Assembly: GCA_016859345.1 (NCBI GenBank)
Contig: CM029126.1
Location: 13,371,527-13,435,526, forward strand
Length of the DNA stretch: 64,000 bases
Direction: 5' to 3'
Source of the DNA: Istiophorus platypterus
Taxonomy: Eukaryota > Chordata > Actinopteri > Istiophoriformes > Istiophoridae
Shown: positions 24,288-35,601 of the stretch, one piece after another
Layout: every line of letters starts with the position of its first letter
How positions within the stretch are numbered: the stretch's first letter is position 1
Translations under genes and position numbers: made by a program
Notes under the pieces: model-generated
What the model was told of the DNA's origin: nothing
What the model saw: the letters and a program-made list of their open reading frames with translations, nothing else
The model's database searches: none

Positions 24288-26989
24288 CTAGTCCCGGTGT
24301 TAGCCTGTCTCTCCCGGTGGACTTAAGTGTGACAGTTAGATGGATGTTCCCCTCAAAAACCAGCTGATTACTGCACATGCAGTCAAAACATATGACGACT
24401 GAGCAGAGCTAAAGGACCATGTGTCAAAACATGTGGTGTAGATTCACTGTTGTGGTTTTTTTTTCCTGTGTAAACAGAAATACGCAATAGATGACAATGT
24501 AAAGCTGTCTGCTTTGAACCTGGCATGGTCTGCAAATCAAATCCATAGAGCAGGAACATTTTTATTCTGCAAAGCAGGAGATGTTCAACCGGGGAGCTGT
24601 AGTTTTGGACCATATCAGCACACTGTTCCTCCCCACAAAAGCGTCTGGAAATCCTGACTCAACCTCATAGTTGAATACCTTAACCTTTCTGGACTGTTTA
24701 AGCAGTCAAGAAATAAAGATCAATTAAGAGTACAAAAGGAAACAAAGTACAGGGTTAAGTGTACATTTGTCACACAAAGGGAAAAGACTGCTGCAATGTG
24801 CCTTGCAAAAGCTGGTTTTGGCTGAAGTTGTTACTGAAAGTGTCGGACTTTCGGTAGTGGTTTGGGAGTTTGTCTTTTAAAATCTATGACTGAACTAAGA
24901 ATACAGCTGAAAATAAACACTTGATCTAAAGTCAACAAGCTTTTACGAGGGAACATATTGGTTTCAAGGAAAAGTTGTAAGTGATGAACTGCCCCTTGTA
25001 GCTAAATTTACTGATTATTGTGACTGGACAATATATCATAATAACCAAAAGTGCTTCTCCACACTAGTAAGGATTTCTCCCTCTACATATGGTGTCTCCA
25101 TCTGGAGACTGTGCTGTGACAGCTAGTTATGTAGCTCTGATATCTAACCGCATTTTTTTTTTTTTTTTATCATGCATGACATGATTTGAGTGCATCTGCA
25201 ACCTACTGTAGACTGGTCCAACATGTTAGATATCATCACAATGATTACAATCATCCTATTTCACAATATGAATTTTACCTCATATTGCATGTGTTAATAT
25301 CAAGTATTGTTCCCCTCAGTTGGTGGTTTAAGTATAAATATCTATAGACATAGTGTAAAGACATTATAGATTTGTTGTACATCTACTTCAAATGATTCAT
25401 TTTATATCTTATATAACCTGAATTTAATAAATTACTTTTAAATGAGCATTGAAAGAAGAAAAACAGCGCTTAAAAATTTGTCTTTCTAAATTTCATCCCT
25501 CTGGCTGCTATCTACTGGAGAGGAATATTTCTTCTTAGATCTTCATAGCAGAAACCAAATGCATCATAGATGACCTTTATGAGTTGAACTCTGATTTGAT
25601 CTGAAGATTTTGGTAATAGTTGGAGTCCCATTTGCTCTCTCTCCCCAGCTATGGACACAGATTTATTCATAGGAAGGCCACTGTATAATTCTATAAATTT
25701 GTCCTTGCTTTCATGAAAAACTGTCAAAGGAAAGTTCGGACACATTGTCAGCTTCCAAAACACTATCTCTTTTCTCATGATGACATAATTAGTAAAGGTC
25801 TTGGCTCCCATCTTTGAGCTTTGGAGGAAAATTTGCTAAGTTATCAGATATGTGTTGCACCAAGATTGTACAAGTGATATGTGCAAATTTATTTCTTTTT
25901 AAAGTAGCCTTGTGCTCTGTGTGAAGATGAAATTCAGGCAAAAGTCTACAGTGGTTCAGATTAATAGCCATGTGAAGCAGAGCAGGCGGCACGGCTCATA
26001 GCCAACTGCTCCTTCTGCTCATATGGACAGGGCCAGCAGCCAATTAAAGCCCTTGTTCAGGTCTTCGGCCAATTAGAGCCATCGGTCAGGGCACTGGGTA
26101 AATATGCAGTATTGGTCAAAGCTTTCAGCCAAAAGTTTCGAATGCAGGATTTAACCTGGTTTGTCTGCTTATTATTCTTTATGATTCATATCAGTGAATC
26201 ATGGCTTTTTACCTCCTGATTTGAACACAAAATATTTTTTTCTATTTACTATCAAATTTAACATAAGCACTGGGAAAACATCTTTCACCCTCTCACACCA
26301 ACAAGTGAATGTTAAGACACGATGTCATTACTACAAACAACAAAGAGGGTAATTACAAGCTATAAATTAGCTGTATCTCATAGGGCCCCACATGTACCGA
26401 GTTTACAGTGTCTGTTAGTATCTGGACATGATGGTCATGTTGAGCTGCCCCTGTTGGCTCATCCTGCCTGGTCCTGTTGTGGACGGGCTCAGGTCAAGGC
26501 TTTTAGCCAAGAGAGGAGAGAGGAACCATCAGTCAGCAGCTTGAGCCAATGAGACCCTCTGCTCTGAGGTCTCAGCCAGACAGAGAGGTCAAGCCAGGGT
26601 CAGGTGGTCAACACTGGGGTCAAATCCCTCAGTGACCAGCAGTAATAAATGCCACACACACACCCACACACACACACTAATGACTGGCAACCTTGTCCAA
26701 CAGTGACCAGTGACTATGACAAATTCTCTCTGCTTCACAGACCTAAATTTATCATATGATCTGCACTGATCTGAATGGGCAGCTAGAAAAAGACCTCCAA
26801 ACACTTTGATAATGGACTCAGCACTGGGATCTTTGTAAGCATATGAACGCCTCAATTTGAGATCTCTATCTGATTACTTGCATGAACTAAGTACATGCTC
26901 ATGGAAATCAAAACAAGCTAAAAAAAAAAGATAAATAATAATGTACCATAAACACGAAAGGAAAGAGTTGGTTTTGATGCTAATCTTTT
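23501..26989. other. non-coding DNA, no gene recognised
   Basis: Contains a (TG)n microsatellite at about 24236-24288, a poly(T) run at about 25156-25168, and two adjacent minus frames of 99 and 67 codons at 25512-25992 for which I recognise no family. They lack a conserved motif and are probably chance. Confidence 0.5.
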
Positions 26990-27375
26990 TTTCTCCCTCA
27001 TTCGAGTGGCCTCTCTCAATAACACATCGCGGATTCAAGCGGCATAAAAGAGCAATCACAGAACAATTTAACCTCTCCTGCTCCTGTGTTCATACTCTGA
27101 GCGTGTGTGACGCCACAGCAGAAAAGGCAGTAACTGCCAATTCACACAAGCTCCCACTCGACGAATTCCTCACAAATGATAACTTTCAGGCCCCCTAGCG
27201 ATAAAGTAATTTCTCCATCTCTCCTGTCGGGGGCTTGGGGGACAGCAGAGGCCTGTGATAATCTCATAAACAGAAGCTGTGTAGATATGGGCCATCTATT
27301 ATGACCGGGAACAGTAGTGTAGATAGCAGCATTTATTATCTGAGACAGCAGACAATACATTCTCATTCTGTGATA
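26990..27375. promoter_or_regulatory. candidate conserved non-coding element
   Basis: A long, complex, non-repetitive stretch of balanced composition containing ATAAAGTAATTTCTCC, TGATAATCTCATAAAC, CATCTATTATGACC and GCATTTATTATCTG. These include GATA-type (GATAA) and Hox/CDX-type (TTTATTA, ATAAA) cores. The frames on both strands end within it and match no protein family. Confidence 0.3.
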
Positions 27376-28344
27376 CTACTGCTGACAGACACAGAGTGAT
27401 CCATCTTCACCGACTGAGCGAAGTGAGAGGAGGGAAGAGAGAGGAAGCGACAGATGGGGAGTGAGAGAGGTACCGGGAGAGGGAGAGGGGAAGGACAGCA
27501 AAGAGATGGGGGGGTAGTTAGTCTGTGGAGAGACATGTGAAGAGAGGGCGAGTAAGTAGAGAATTATATCTGCTCTATTCTGCATTAGCTGTGCGTCTGT
27601 CTGTTCTGGTTAGAAACCATCAGACAGACTGCATGCACACACATACACACTTGAAGGGGCTTTTCCAGTGCTTGATGTAGCTGAAAGTGGATCAGTTTTC
27701 TGTGGCCTGAGGCTAAAGCTATATAAATAAGTAGGTAGTTACAGTGGTTTTATAGCCAGGCTGTTATTTTACTGCTAATACTAATAATTCAGTGTAAACC
27801 AACTGCCCACCCAGCTCCTGTCTGGTATTCACTCCTACTGTTTTCTTCGACTGCAGCAGCTGCATTTGAAGTGGTACTCATGAAGCAGTGTAGAAAACAT
27901 GCACATTATTACCGCATTGTGAATGCATTGTAAAATCTCTTATGGAGTAATCAGAGTGGGTTACGACAAACAGAACTTGGAAGATCTTCAGGTTTCATGT
28001 GTATAATAATTCATGTGAAAACTTTTGTGGGAAATGACATGATACTAAACTTAATGTCATTTCCTTATATTCCCAGGATGAATACACAACACTTCACTTT
28101 TAAAGGAAAGATGGAATAGAATAGGAGGAATTTTAGCACCATAGCATATAGGTAGATGTAAATTAACCTGCTAGTATATCACAATAATCCTTAAATGAAG
28201 TGGTAATTCTCTAGTCAAATAGCCAGATAACGTCTGGTGAAGTAGGAAATGTATTGAAAAGTGATTTTTTTCTAACGCAGTTGAACTTTTTTTACCTTGA
28301 GAGTTGGTGACCTTGGGCAAATAAGCTCATACAATTTTTTTCCC
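27376..28344. other. non-coding DNA with a purine-rich tract
   Basis: The + strand is strongly purine-biased at about 27418-27500 (GAGAGG, GGGAGAGG). No gene or repeat boundary supported. Confidence 0.5.
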
Positions 28345-28740
28345 CATGAGTTAGATGGGAAGATTATAATCACTATTTATATCTATATACCAGCTCCTAT
28401 ACAGTTCACTAAGTAACATGTTATAACTTATTTATTTATTCTGTACACAAACAGATATGTAAAAGTCACAGTAATTCTCCAGGAAGTCACTGCCCCCTGC
28501 TATTGTTTACCAAGAAACAACAGCACATACCTCCACCAAAAAATTGTTGTTGTTTTTTTTTTACAATATCATAAAACATCTTAACATAAACATTATTTAT
28601 GTTTATGTTAAGATTAAACAAATACAACATGCTAATAAGGGAGATTTAGAGGATGGATTTTTTTTTCTAACCAGGCTAGTTTTCACCCCTTACTTCCAGT
28701 CTTTATGCTAAGCTTAGCTAACCATCGCCTGGCACAGGCT
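28345..28740. repeat. second copy of the 18.2 kb inverted-repeat family, with an internal hairpin
   Basis: The left part (AGTTAGATGGGAAGATTATA) matches the reverse complement of the right end of 18196-18452, and the right part, reversed, reads TTAGCTAAGCTTAGCATAAA then GACTGGAAG and AACTAGCCTGG, matching its interior. This copy contains more of the family's middle (TTCTGTACACAAACAG, CCAGGAAGTCACTGCCCCCT). A perfect 16-bp hairpin at 28578-28614 (5-base loop) sits inside. Confidence 0.5.
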
Positions 28741-29466
28741 CGGAACTATCTGAAAGAAAGTGAAAAAATATATACATTATATGAAGCAGTTTGTGGTGCA
28801 ATGTTTACCCTCACACTCACGGCAACTAGCAAAGAATAGACTTTAATTTATCTCTGCAGGTTTTCTGGCATCTGTTCACTGTGATGTGATGGGGGACATG
28901 GATGTCTTGGAAGCCAACCTACTGCCTCTTCAGAGAGAGAGAGCAGAAAGAAAGATAGAAGCAAACAAACCAACAAGCATAAAAAAGGTAATAAAAGAGA
29001 AGTTGGCAAATAGATAATAAGGAGTGAGACAAAGAGGGGGTGATGGAACGAGTCCAGGTGATATTTTTATTTGTTTCTCAGATTCTTCCATTAACTCAGA
29101 GGTTTGAACACAGAGACAGTGGACTGAAAAAGAACAGGTATAAACAGAGAAAGCTGTGGCTTATTATCAGTGTGTAATGACAGATGAGAAGAGAAGCAAT
29201 TAGAATGAGCCATATGGATGATCATATGGTCATTGTATAATTAGCACTATTTTAAAATAGAAAACAGGCTTGCATAAAACAGGACAAGAGAAAGTGCTAG
29301 TTGATTTACAAATAACTTTTATAAGACAGTACTTTGAATCAGTTAAACACAATGCATTTGAAACGTTCTCCCACATCAGTACCTGGTCCTGATAATCACT
29401 CAGTTATTGCTCATAAAGATCTTCTGGAATAAATAAATGAATTGAAAAAAATAAAGAGATGTAGTT
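28741..29466. other. non-coding DNA, nothing recognised
   Basis: No supported gene or repeat. Confidence 0.5.
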
Positions 29467-29919
29467 AAGGGAAAGACATTCAGGTGGTATTACAGTGACC
29501 ATATATATATAGATATATATAGAATGAGTACTCCAACCCATCAGATATCTTCAATATTTACATTACATTTTGACTGACCTCATAGATCAGGCACTGCTTC
29601 ATCTTCATCTGCATCTACTAAGTCACTTTAAGAGAATGAATTTCTTAAGTATGCAAACATTTTCTGGCAAATAATGCAAGATGATGATTCATTGTGCATT
29701 TTCCATTACCAACAACTGCGTAGTTATTTTTTTGTGTAGTAAAAACCCCAGAGACTGAGAGTTGTTTTTTTTTTTGAATAGGCAGCAGTAAAATGTAATT
29801 AACACATTTTATATCATGAGTTATAGATTTTGCAACAATCCCAGTTATGAACCCCACTCTTTGGAATATATAGATTATCCTTTCTTTTTTAAGGGAAAAA
29901 CATCAGGTGGTATTACAGT
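29467..29919 (+). repeat. region bounded by a near-identical 30-base direct repeat
   Basis: AAGGGAAAGACATTCAGGTG and the following GTATTACAGT at 29467-29496 recur at 29891-29919 as AAGGGAAAAACATCAGGTGG plus TATTACAGT, with one substitution and one deleted base. The copies are 424 bases apart in direct orientation, as for short LTRs, a duplication, or two insertions. Between them lies AT-rich sequence with an ATATATAGATATATAT run; there is no coding capacity. Confidence 0.55.
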
Positions 29920-31799
29920 AATATAGAGGAGATAATGCTCTCTTCAGTTTGAAATGTTAAAGGCTAACGAATTAAACAATTTGGTAATTGTCACTGGCCA
30001 ACCAATGCACCGAACACTGAACTGTCAATTATGATACATCATACAAGTGTGAGCAACAACTACAACAACAACAATGGCTCTCATAAGAGCCTCTCTGTGA
30101 GAAATTATATTGTTGATAACATGATATTTGCAGATATTTTGCAGTTAAAACAATAGCAAGACATGAAATGACACAAAAAAGTAAAACATAGAAATGATGT
30201 CAGAACTTTAGACATATAGGATTCCCCATTCAAAGAGATTAGTCTTTTTTTATTGTCACAACGCAGCTTTAGTGAATCAGCGTCTCTAAAAGACACTCAA
30301 CTGCCCAATAGATAATAGATTTAGATATAGATAAACCATCAGAGAATGTAATTTATCCAAAGCGTGTCACTGAGGCATCAAGGCTGATATCAGGGCAGAG
30401 ACAAAACGCCTTTCAGTGATAGTAACATCATTTTTACCACTGACCTCCTGTACAGGATAGTTTCTATGTTTCACCGCGTGAACGTAAACAGCAACAGTGT
30501 TGCTCCTTTGCTCAGTGGAGCTCCTGCATCTTTGCCATCTATAAAAGGTCACCGCCACACAAAACGGACGACAGTGGCGACATTTTCACGCCGCACTCTC
30601 CAAACACTGGAGGGAGACCCTGGAGACAAACCTGACTGCCTGCGTCCCAGAATTAGAAACAGTCAAGTCCTCGGTCAACACCTACGTTTACAGTTCACCC
30701 TCTCATACCCTTTCCCACCTCATTTATATAAATGTGTTTTTCCTTTTACATTTCTTAACTGTCAATTCTTTTCGCATTATTCGTGATATGGTAAATACAG
30801 TAGTTTAAACAAAAGTTTTTGTGTCATGAATCCTGAATCAAATCCACAGTCAAGGTAAATCTGGCGACACAGAGTGCTTTGGTGCCTTAGAGGACTTATG
30901 CACAAGCCATTATGACTTTATCATATCGCAAAGGTAACATGAAAATAGAAAGCAAATGGGCAAAGACCTAACACTCATTTAAAAAAACACTTCATATGAG
31001 AATAAAAAATATGGTCATATAACGGGGTCATTCAAAGTTCCTTTCATTTCTTCATTACAGGAGTGTTTTTGTAAACTCTTTGGCCTCTGGGGGCAAATAA
31101 AGTTGATTTAGCAATATTGACAAAACATAAGAACATTTGAACAGTAGTGTGTTAGAGCAGTAATGTGTTGTCCTGCTGATAGACCATCAGGCAGCTACTG
31201 ATGCTACAGTACTGCCTCAGGGGTACATACATACAGACTATGAGTGTATTGTTTTTAAGGTGGAATTTATGTCGCGCGTGCGCTCTTCCTGGTGGTCATG
31301 CGTGCTTGTAATCATGTGAGCATGTTTATCTTTGTGTGGACATGTGTGTATGAATGACTGTGTTTTTCCGAGAGAAAGATTGCTTGTATGTGAGATGAAA
31401 AAAGAAAATCTAAGAAGCAATAGTGGTGTGGATGGAATAAAGAAGGAAACCTCTGATATTACAGGAAATAATCAGAGATAAAGAGAAGGAGCGAGGGGAG
31501 TAAGAGTAACAGCACTGATCCTTTGTGTCCGCTGAGGAGTTTTCAGTACAATATTGCCTGCTTCTATTGCATCTAATCCATTTTACTAAATGGACCTAGA
31601 GCAGTGAAGAGTTTATGGTTTAAAGTAGAGGAGGTTAAACAACATGTTAACAAATGGCAGGAGTCTTGATTTTCAGTGGTGCTTTGCAATATTAGTTAAA
31701 CCTGTGAATTTTGGGGGGAAGAAAAATAAGCTCTGAACAAATCCCTTGCATATTGTCAGCTCTTATGTTGATTTTGCAATTTTGTTGGCAAACAGTTAC
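29920..31799. other. non-coding DNA, nothing recognised
   Basis: A 106-codon plus frame at 30466-30786 overlaps a moderately GC-rich stretch but shows no family resemblance and lies on both strands as open sequence; I do not call it a gene. Confidence 0.5.
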
Positions 31800-32330
31800 C
31801 AATTTACACATCAAGCCGAGGACATTAGCATCTATTTGAAATTGTGTTTCGACTGAAATTTGAATTTTTTCTCAACCTACTCCTGAGCAAAATATCGGGC
31901 TCTTTACCTGCAAAATACTCCACTATGTTCAACAGGTAGTCGCTAACTCTTGTCTGCCTGTAGTTTTGTACTGGGTAGGTAGGGGATAGTAGGTTTCCCC
32001 CCAATAAACACAGCTGTTTGTTGCAGCTAAAAATGAAGCTATGAGAGCAGTGCAACTAAATCAAAGCAATAAAAAAAAACTTCAGGCTGTAAAACCAAAA
32101 CAATGAGCTGAAAGAAGAGTTCAGAGAAACTGAGGAGAACTGCAGAGACAAATGATAATTCTCTGTGAGTTCATCAGTTTGAGCCATATAAATAGTAATT
32201 TGATCCGAAGTCAATATCAACTAGAATTACCACCTTGCAGTTGTATGCACCCGCCAGCCAGTGAAGTTTCAGTTTACATCCATGTCTGTTCAGACTGGTC
32301 AGAAGTCTTTGAAGGAATAGGCATAAAAAT
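31800..32330. repeat. interspersed repeat copy, percomorph type
   Basis: A run of motifs (CTCCTGAGCAAAATATCGGG, CTCCACTATGTTCAACAGGT, TGTCTGCCTGTAGTTTTGTA, AATGAGCTGAAAGAAG, GATAATTCTCTGTGAGTTCA, AGTAATTTGATCC, ATTACCACCTTGCAGTTGTA) follows, from memory, an interspersed repeat frequent in percomorph introns. The middle part is shared with 1924-2115. No coding capacity; boundaries approximate. Confidence 0.45.
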
Positions 32331-34569
32331 ATTGATTATAGAAGCTTTAACTTCTCAATGTGACTCATTTGAACTGTAGTTTTAGTCATGATTAATCTTG
32401 AGCTACTCACAGATCTGCCCTGATCCAACATGAATTGCCGGCTCGAGCCAAAACTCATTCATGCTTTGTGATCATGTGATCCTGTCCCGTAGCAACCGAA
32501 CCTAAAAACATCAACCTGATGCTGTAGTGTCTGCCTTTGTACTGTAAACGAACACAGGGTAAATAAGTAATGTCTGTTTCAAAGCCAAAGCTGGCATTTG
32601 CATGTACTGCTGAGACACTGCCTGTGTGTATATGTGTAGTGTAAAAGTGACTTCCAAATATTTGAATATTTGTCTGATATGCTTGATCTTGTCATTTGTG
32701 AGGTATATGCAGTCGGAATGGACAGAAAACAACAAGACAAGGTTGTATTTGCATTCTGCCTAGTGTCAGCCAGGTTCAGCTTTTTATCTGTTCGCCTCTC
32801 TCCTTCTGTCTGTGCTCACATATACAGTAAATTAGTAAAGCTGAATTCCCAATAATGCTTTTGTCATTTAAATGTTTTTCCATTTCTGTTGTCAGACAAC
32901 GGAACAAGTATGAAACAGTGACTGAAACACGGCCCATTAAGACCATATCTTAATCAGCAGTCACTTTCAAGCTATTTTCTGCTGCTGTTAAAAAGAACAG
33001 CTATGCTGTGATTTCAACTATATTGTAAAATGGTCTCTCAGAGAGGAAGTTAGAAGCTCATTCATGCCTGTGTCAGCTGCTATGCGGTCAATTGCATAGA
33101 GAAGTAATGTCCAACCCTGTGCTCGTAGTTAAATTTTGTCCAAAAAGTGGCTAGATTGGTCACTGGGTGCTTCTGTGAAGAAAAGTTGCAAAAGGGGTGT
33201 GAAAAGTTGGTAAATGTAACAACAAAGGTGCTAAATTGGCAGCACTGGCTGTAAATGCCCAGCTGATTACACAATAGAAATGTTTCGCACCAAGTCATAT
33301 TAAAGAGCAACAACAAATGGTATAACATCAGAGCACAGGCAGAATATTAATTGAATTCTAAAAAATTGAAAACTTGTGAAAACTCTCTGATTAGACTGAT
33401 TGTTTCTGACCCTTCTCAACCGTTTGCCCTCCTAAATCATGGCTGAAGCTTAAGAGTTTGAGGATAGAGACATAACATGTCTCTATTTCACTGACAGTAT
33501 CTCAGTTTATCGTTTTTTCCGACTTTATTGTCCATCTCTCTTTTCTATGCTCCAAAGTCACTGAACAAATGGCCCAATCTGTAAAACAAATGAAAATGTT
33601 ACCTGGAACCTATTCATAAATCTTTTACTTAACTCATCGCTCTGTCTCTCATCCCTCCTTTCATTTTCCCTCCCTTCCCACCTACCTTTTCCCTCTCTGT
33701 GTTTCCAAAATATGTCTCTCTTTATCACATGTGACATCGCAGGATAGGCCTGTCTGAGGCAGGTAATGATTTTTTTTTGTTCTTATTTCTGTGTTGAGAG
33801 GGATTAGAGTAGTGCTGGTTATCGAGCCATTTATTACCCTGCCAGCTCGCCACTCAGCTGTCTGGGTAAATGCAATCTCTCCTGATTCACACAATTATCC
33901 CAAGATAGAAAGAAAGAGAAATATCTCTCGCAATAGCATTGTGGGTCAGAGAGAGTTTAGAGAAATACACAGAATGAGGAAAAAGACTGCTTTGCGGCTT
34001 TTACAACCAGGCCAGTAGTTTGCGAGTGCACAAAGGTTGTTAGACTGAATAGTGTGAATATGTCTGGTGTTGATCTCTTTCAACAGAAATAGATGTCAAA
34101 AGCATTAATCTACACTCTACTTTACAGACAGTACAATCTCCTGTTTTGAAGTCATTACGAACCTTATACAACTGCATTGTACTTTCTTAACTGGAGCTCA
34201 TCAATCCTACATTTCCTTTAGACCCATTTAACTAATGAAGCACTACATTGATTTTCTAGATCAGGCTGTTAAGACGAACTCTGAGGGGAAAAAAAAACAA
34301 AACAAAACACATGTGTGTCCCACTGTGAGTAATGTAGTGTGCTCTCTGAGTCATCCATTGACAGCAATTACAATTTATACCATTTGATGGATAAGAATAT
34401 TAATTTGTGTGAAAAATGATCAGACAGCCTCCCTATGGTAGGGAGCAAATTTGCCTCTTGGCGTTTTGGATAAATACATACAGTTAATCCTACTTATTGG
34501 CAGAAATAGAATATAACATTCAGTTATGTTTTAATTAGTGTATAATCACCTGCAACTAAGAATCATATT
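32331..34569. other. non-coding DNA, no gene recognised
   Basis: The part at about 33780-34010 is complex and non-repetitive and could be constrained sequence (TTATCGAGCCATTTATTACC, CAGCTGTCTGGG). Elsewhere nothing is supported. Confidence 0.45.
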
Positions 34570-34845
34570 TTTGTTTGAATGAGCCCTTTATATCTACAAA
34601 GGGAGCGGGTCCTCTTCTATGGAGGCCACCATGTTGTGCCTCCATTTTTCTACATTAGCCCCCAGAATGGATAAACCAAATAGTGGTGCTATAGAGGTTT
34701 TTTGTGTTTTTACGTTACCTGAGGGCCACGGTAATTCCCCTTACATGCTTGGATAGGGAGTGGTGACTGGAGGGGTATTCAGTTGGTTGCAATCAGCAGC
34801 CTCACTACTAGATGCCACCAAATCCTGCACACTGGTCCTTTAAGA
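34570..34845. repeat. interspersed repeat copy, percomorph type
   Basis: Motifs in order: GAATGAGCCCTTTATATCTA, GGAGCGGGTCCTCTTCTATG, CCACCATGTTG, GTTTTTACGTTACCTGAGGG, GGGTATTCAGTTGGTTGCAA, CACTACTAGATGCCACC and CACACTGGTCCTTTAA. From memory this is one of the most abundant short repeats of percomorph genomes, and its terminal GGTCCTTTAA is diagnostic for me. Non-coding; class unverified. Confidence 0.55.
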
Positions 34846-35539
34846 TATTATAAATTGGATCACAGTTACAATTCACTTGCCACATAATCTTTATTACACC
34901 ATTCAATTTACAGTATTTATAGGTACTTCATATAGAAACGTCTTCATCATTGGTGAAGATGTCATGACACACTGAAAAGCTCTGTAGCAACAGCAAATGG
35001 ACCTTGAGTGGAAATGTTTTGTTAACTGCTGTTTCCAAGGTCAATTATCAAGTGTTAATACTCAACATTTAGGCCAATGTGGACAAAAAGTCTTAAAATC
35101 GGTAAGAGTGATGGAAGGTTAGATCAACTACACTTTCAAGACAACTGAGCAATCTTCATCTGCTGATGAAGGCAGTGTGATATAATCAAAAGCACCAGAA
35201 TAAGTGCGTGATTCCTGATATTTAACCTAGAGTTCAGCTACAGTAGATCGGATTTTTTAAAATCTTTTTGAAAGTGTAAATGGGACAACTTAGAGATAAA
35301 ATATTAAAATTTGATTTTCCTGATGTAAAGGCATTTGATGTATTTATTTTGCCTCTCCTCTCCTCTCCTCTGTTTTGGGACACTCTATCCTGTGCTAATG
35401 TACACTGCATTCTGTTTCACCAGTACAGTGGGAGTCATCAAAAACTGCAAAGAAACAGGCCACATTTCTCCCCTAGCCCAGCACTTCTGTATGTGTCTGC
35501 AAATGTGCATGTGTGTGTGTATGTGTGAGCATGATGCTT

Positions 35540-35540
<1 letters not shown>

Positions 35541-35599
<59 letters not shown>
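35541..35599. repeat. (TG)n microsatellite
   Basis: About 29 uninterrupted units apart from one CG near the start. Confidence 0.95.

Positions 35600-35601
<2 letters not shown>

Noticed and set aside
25512..25992. Adjacent minus frames of 99 and 67 codons
   Set aside because: I considered a transposon or gene fragment, but found no recognisable motif and no continuity across the frames.
2414..33000. Identical 16-mer CTGTTAAAAAGAACAG at 2414 and 32985
   Set aside because: About one such coincidence is expected for 64 kb of AT-rich DNA compared with itself, and the flanks do not align.
34806..34825. CTCF-like CACTACTAGATGCCACC
   Set aside because: The core differs from the CTCF motif at key G positions and the segment lies inside an abundant interspersed repeat.
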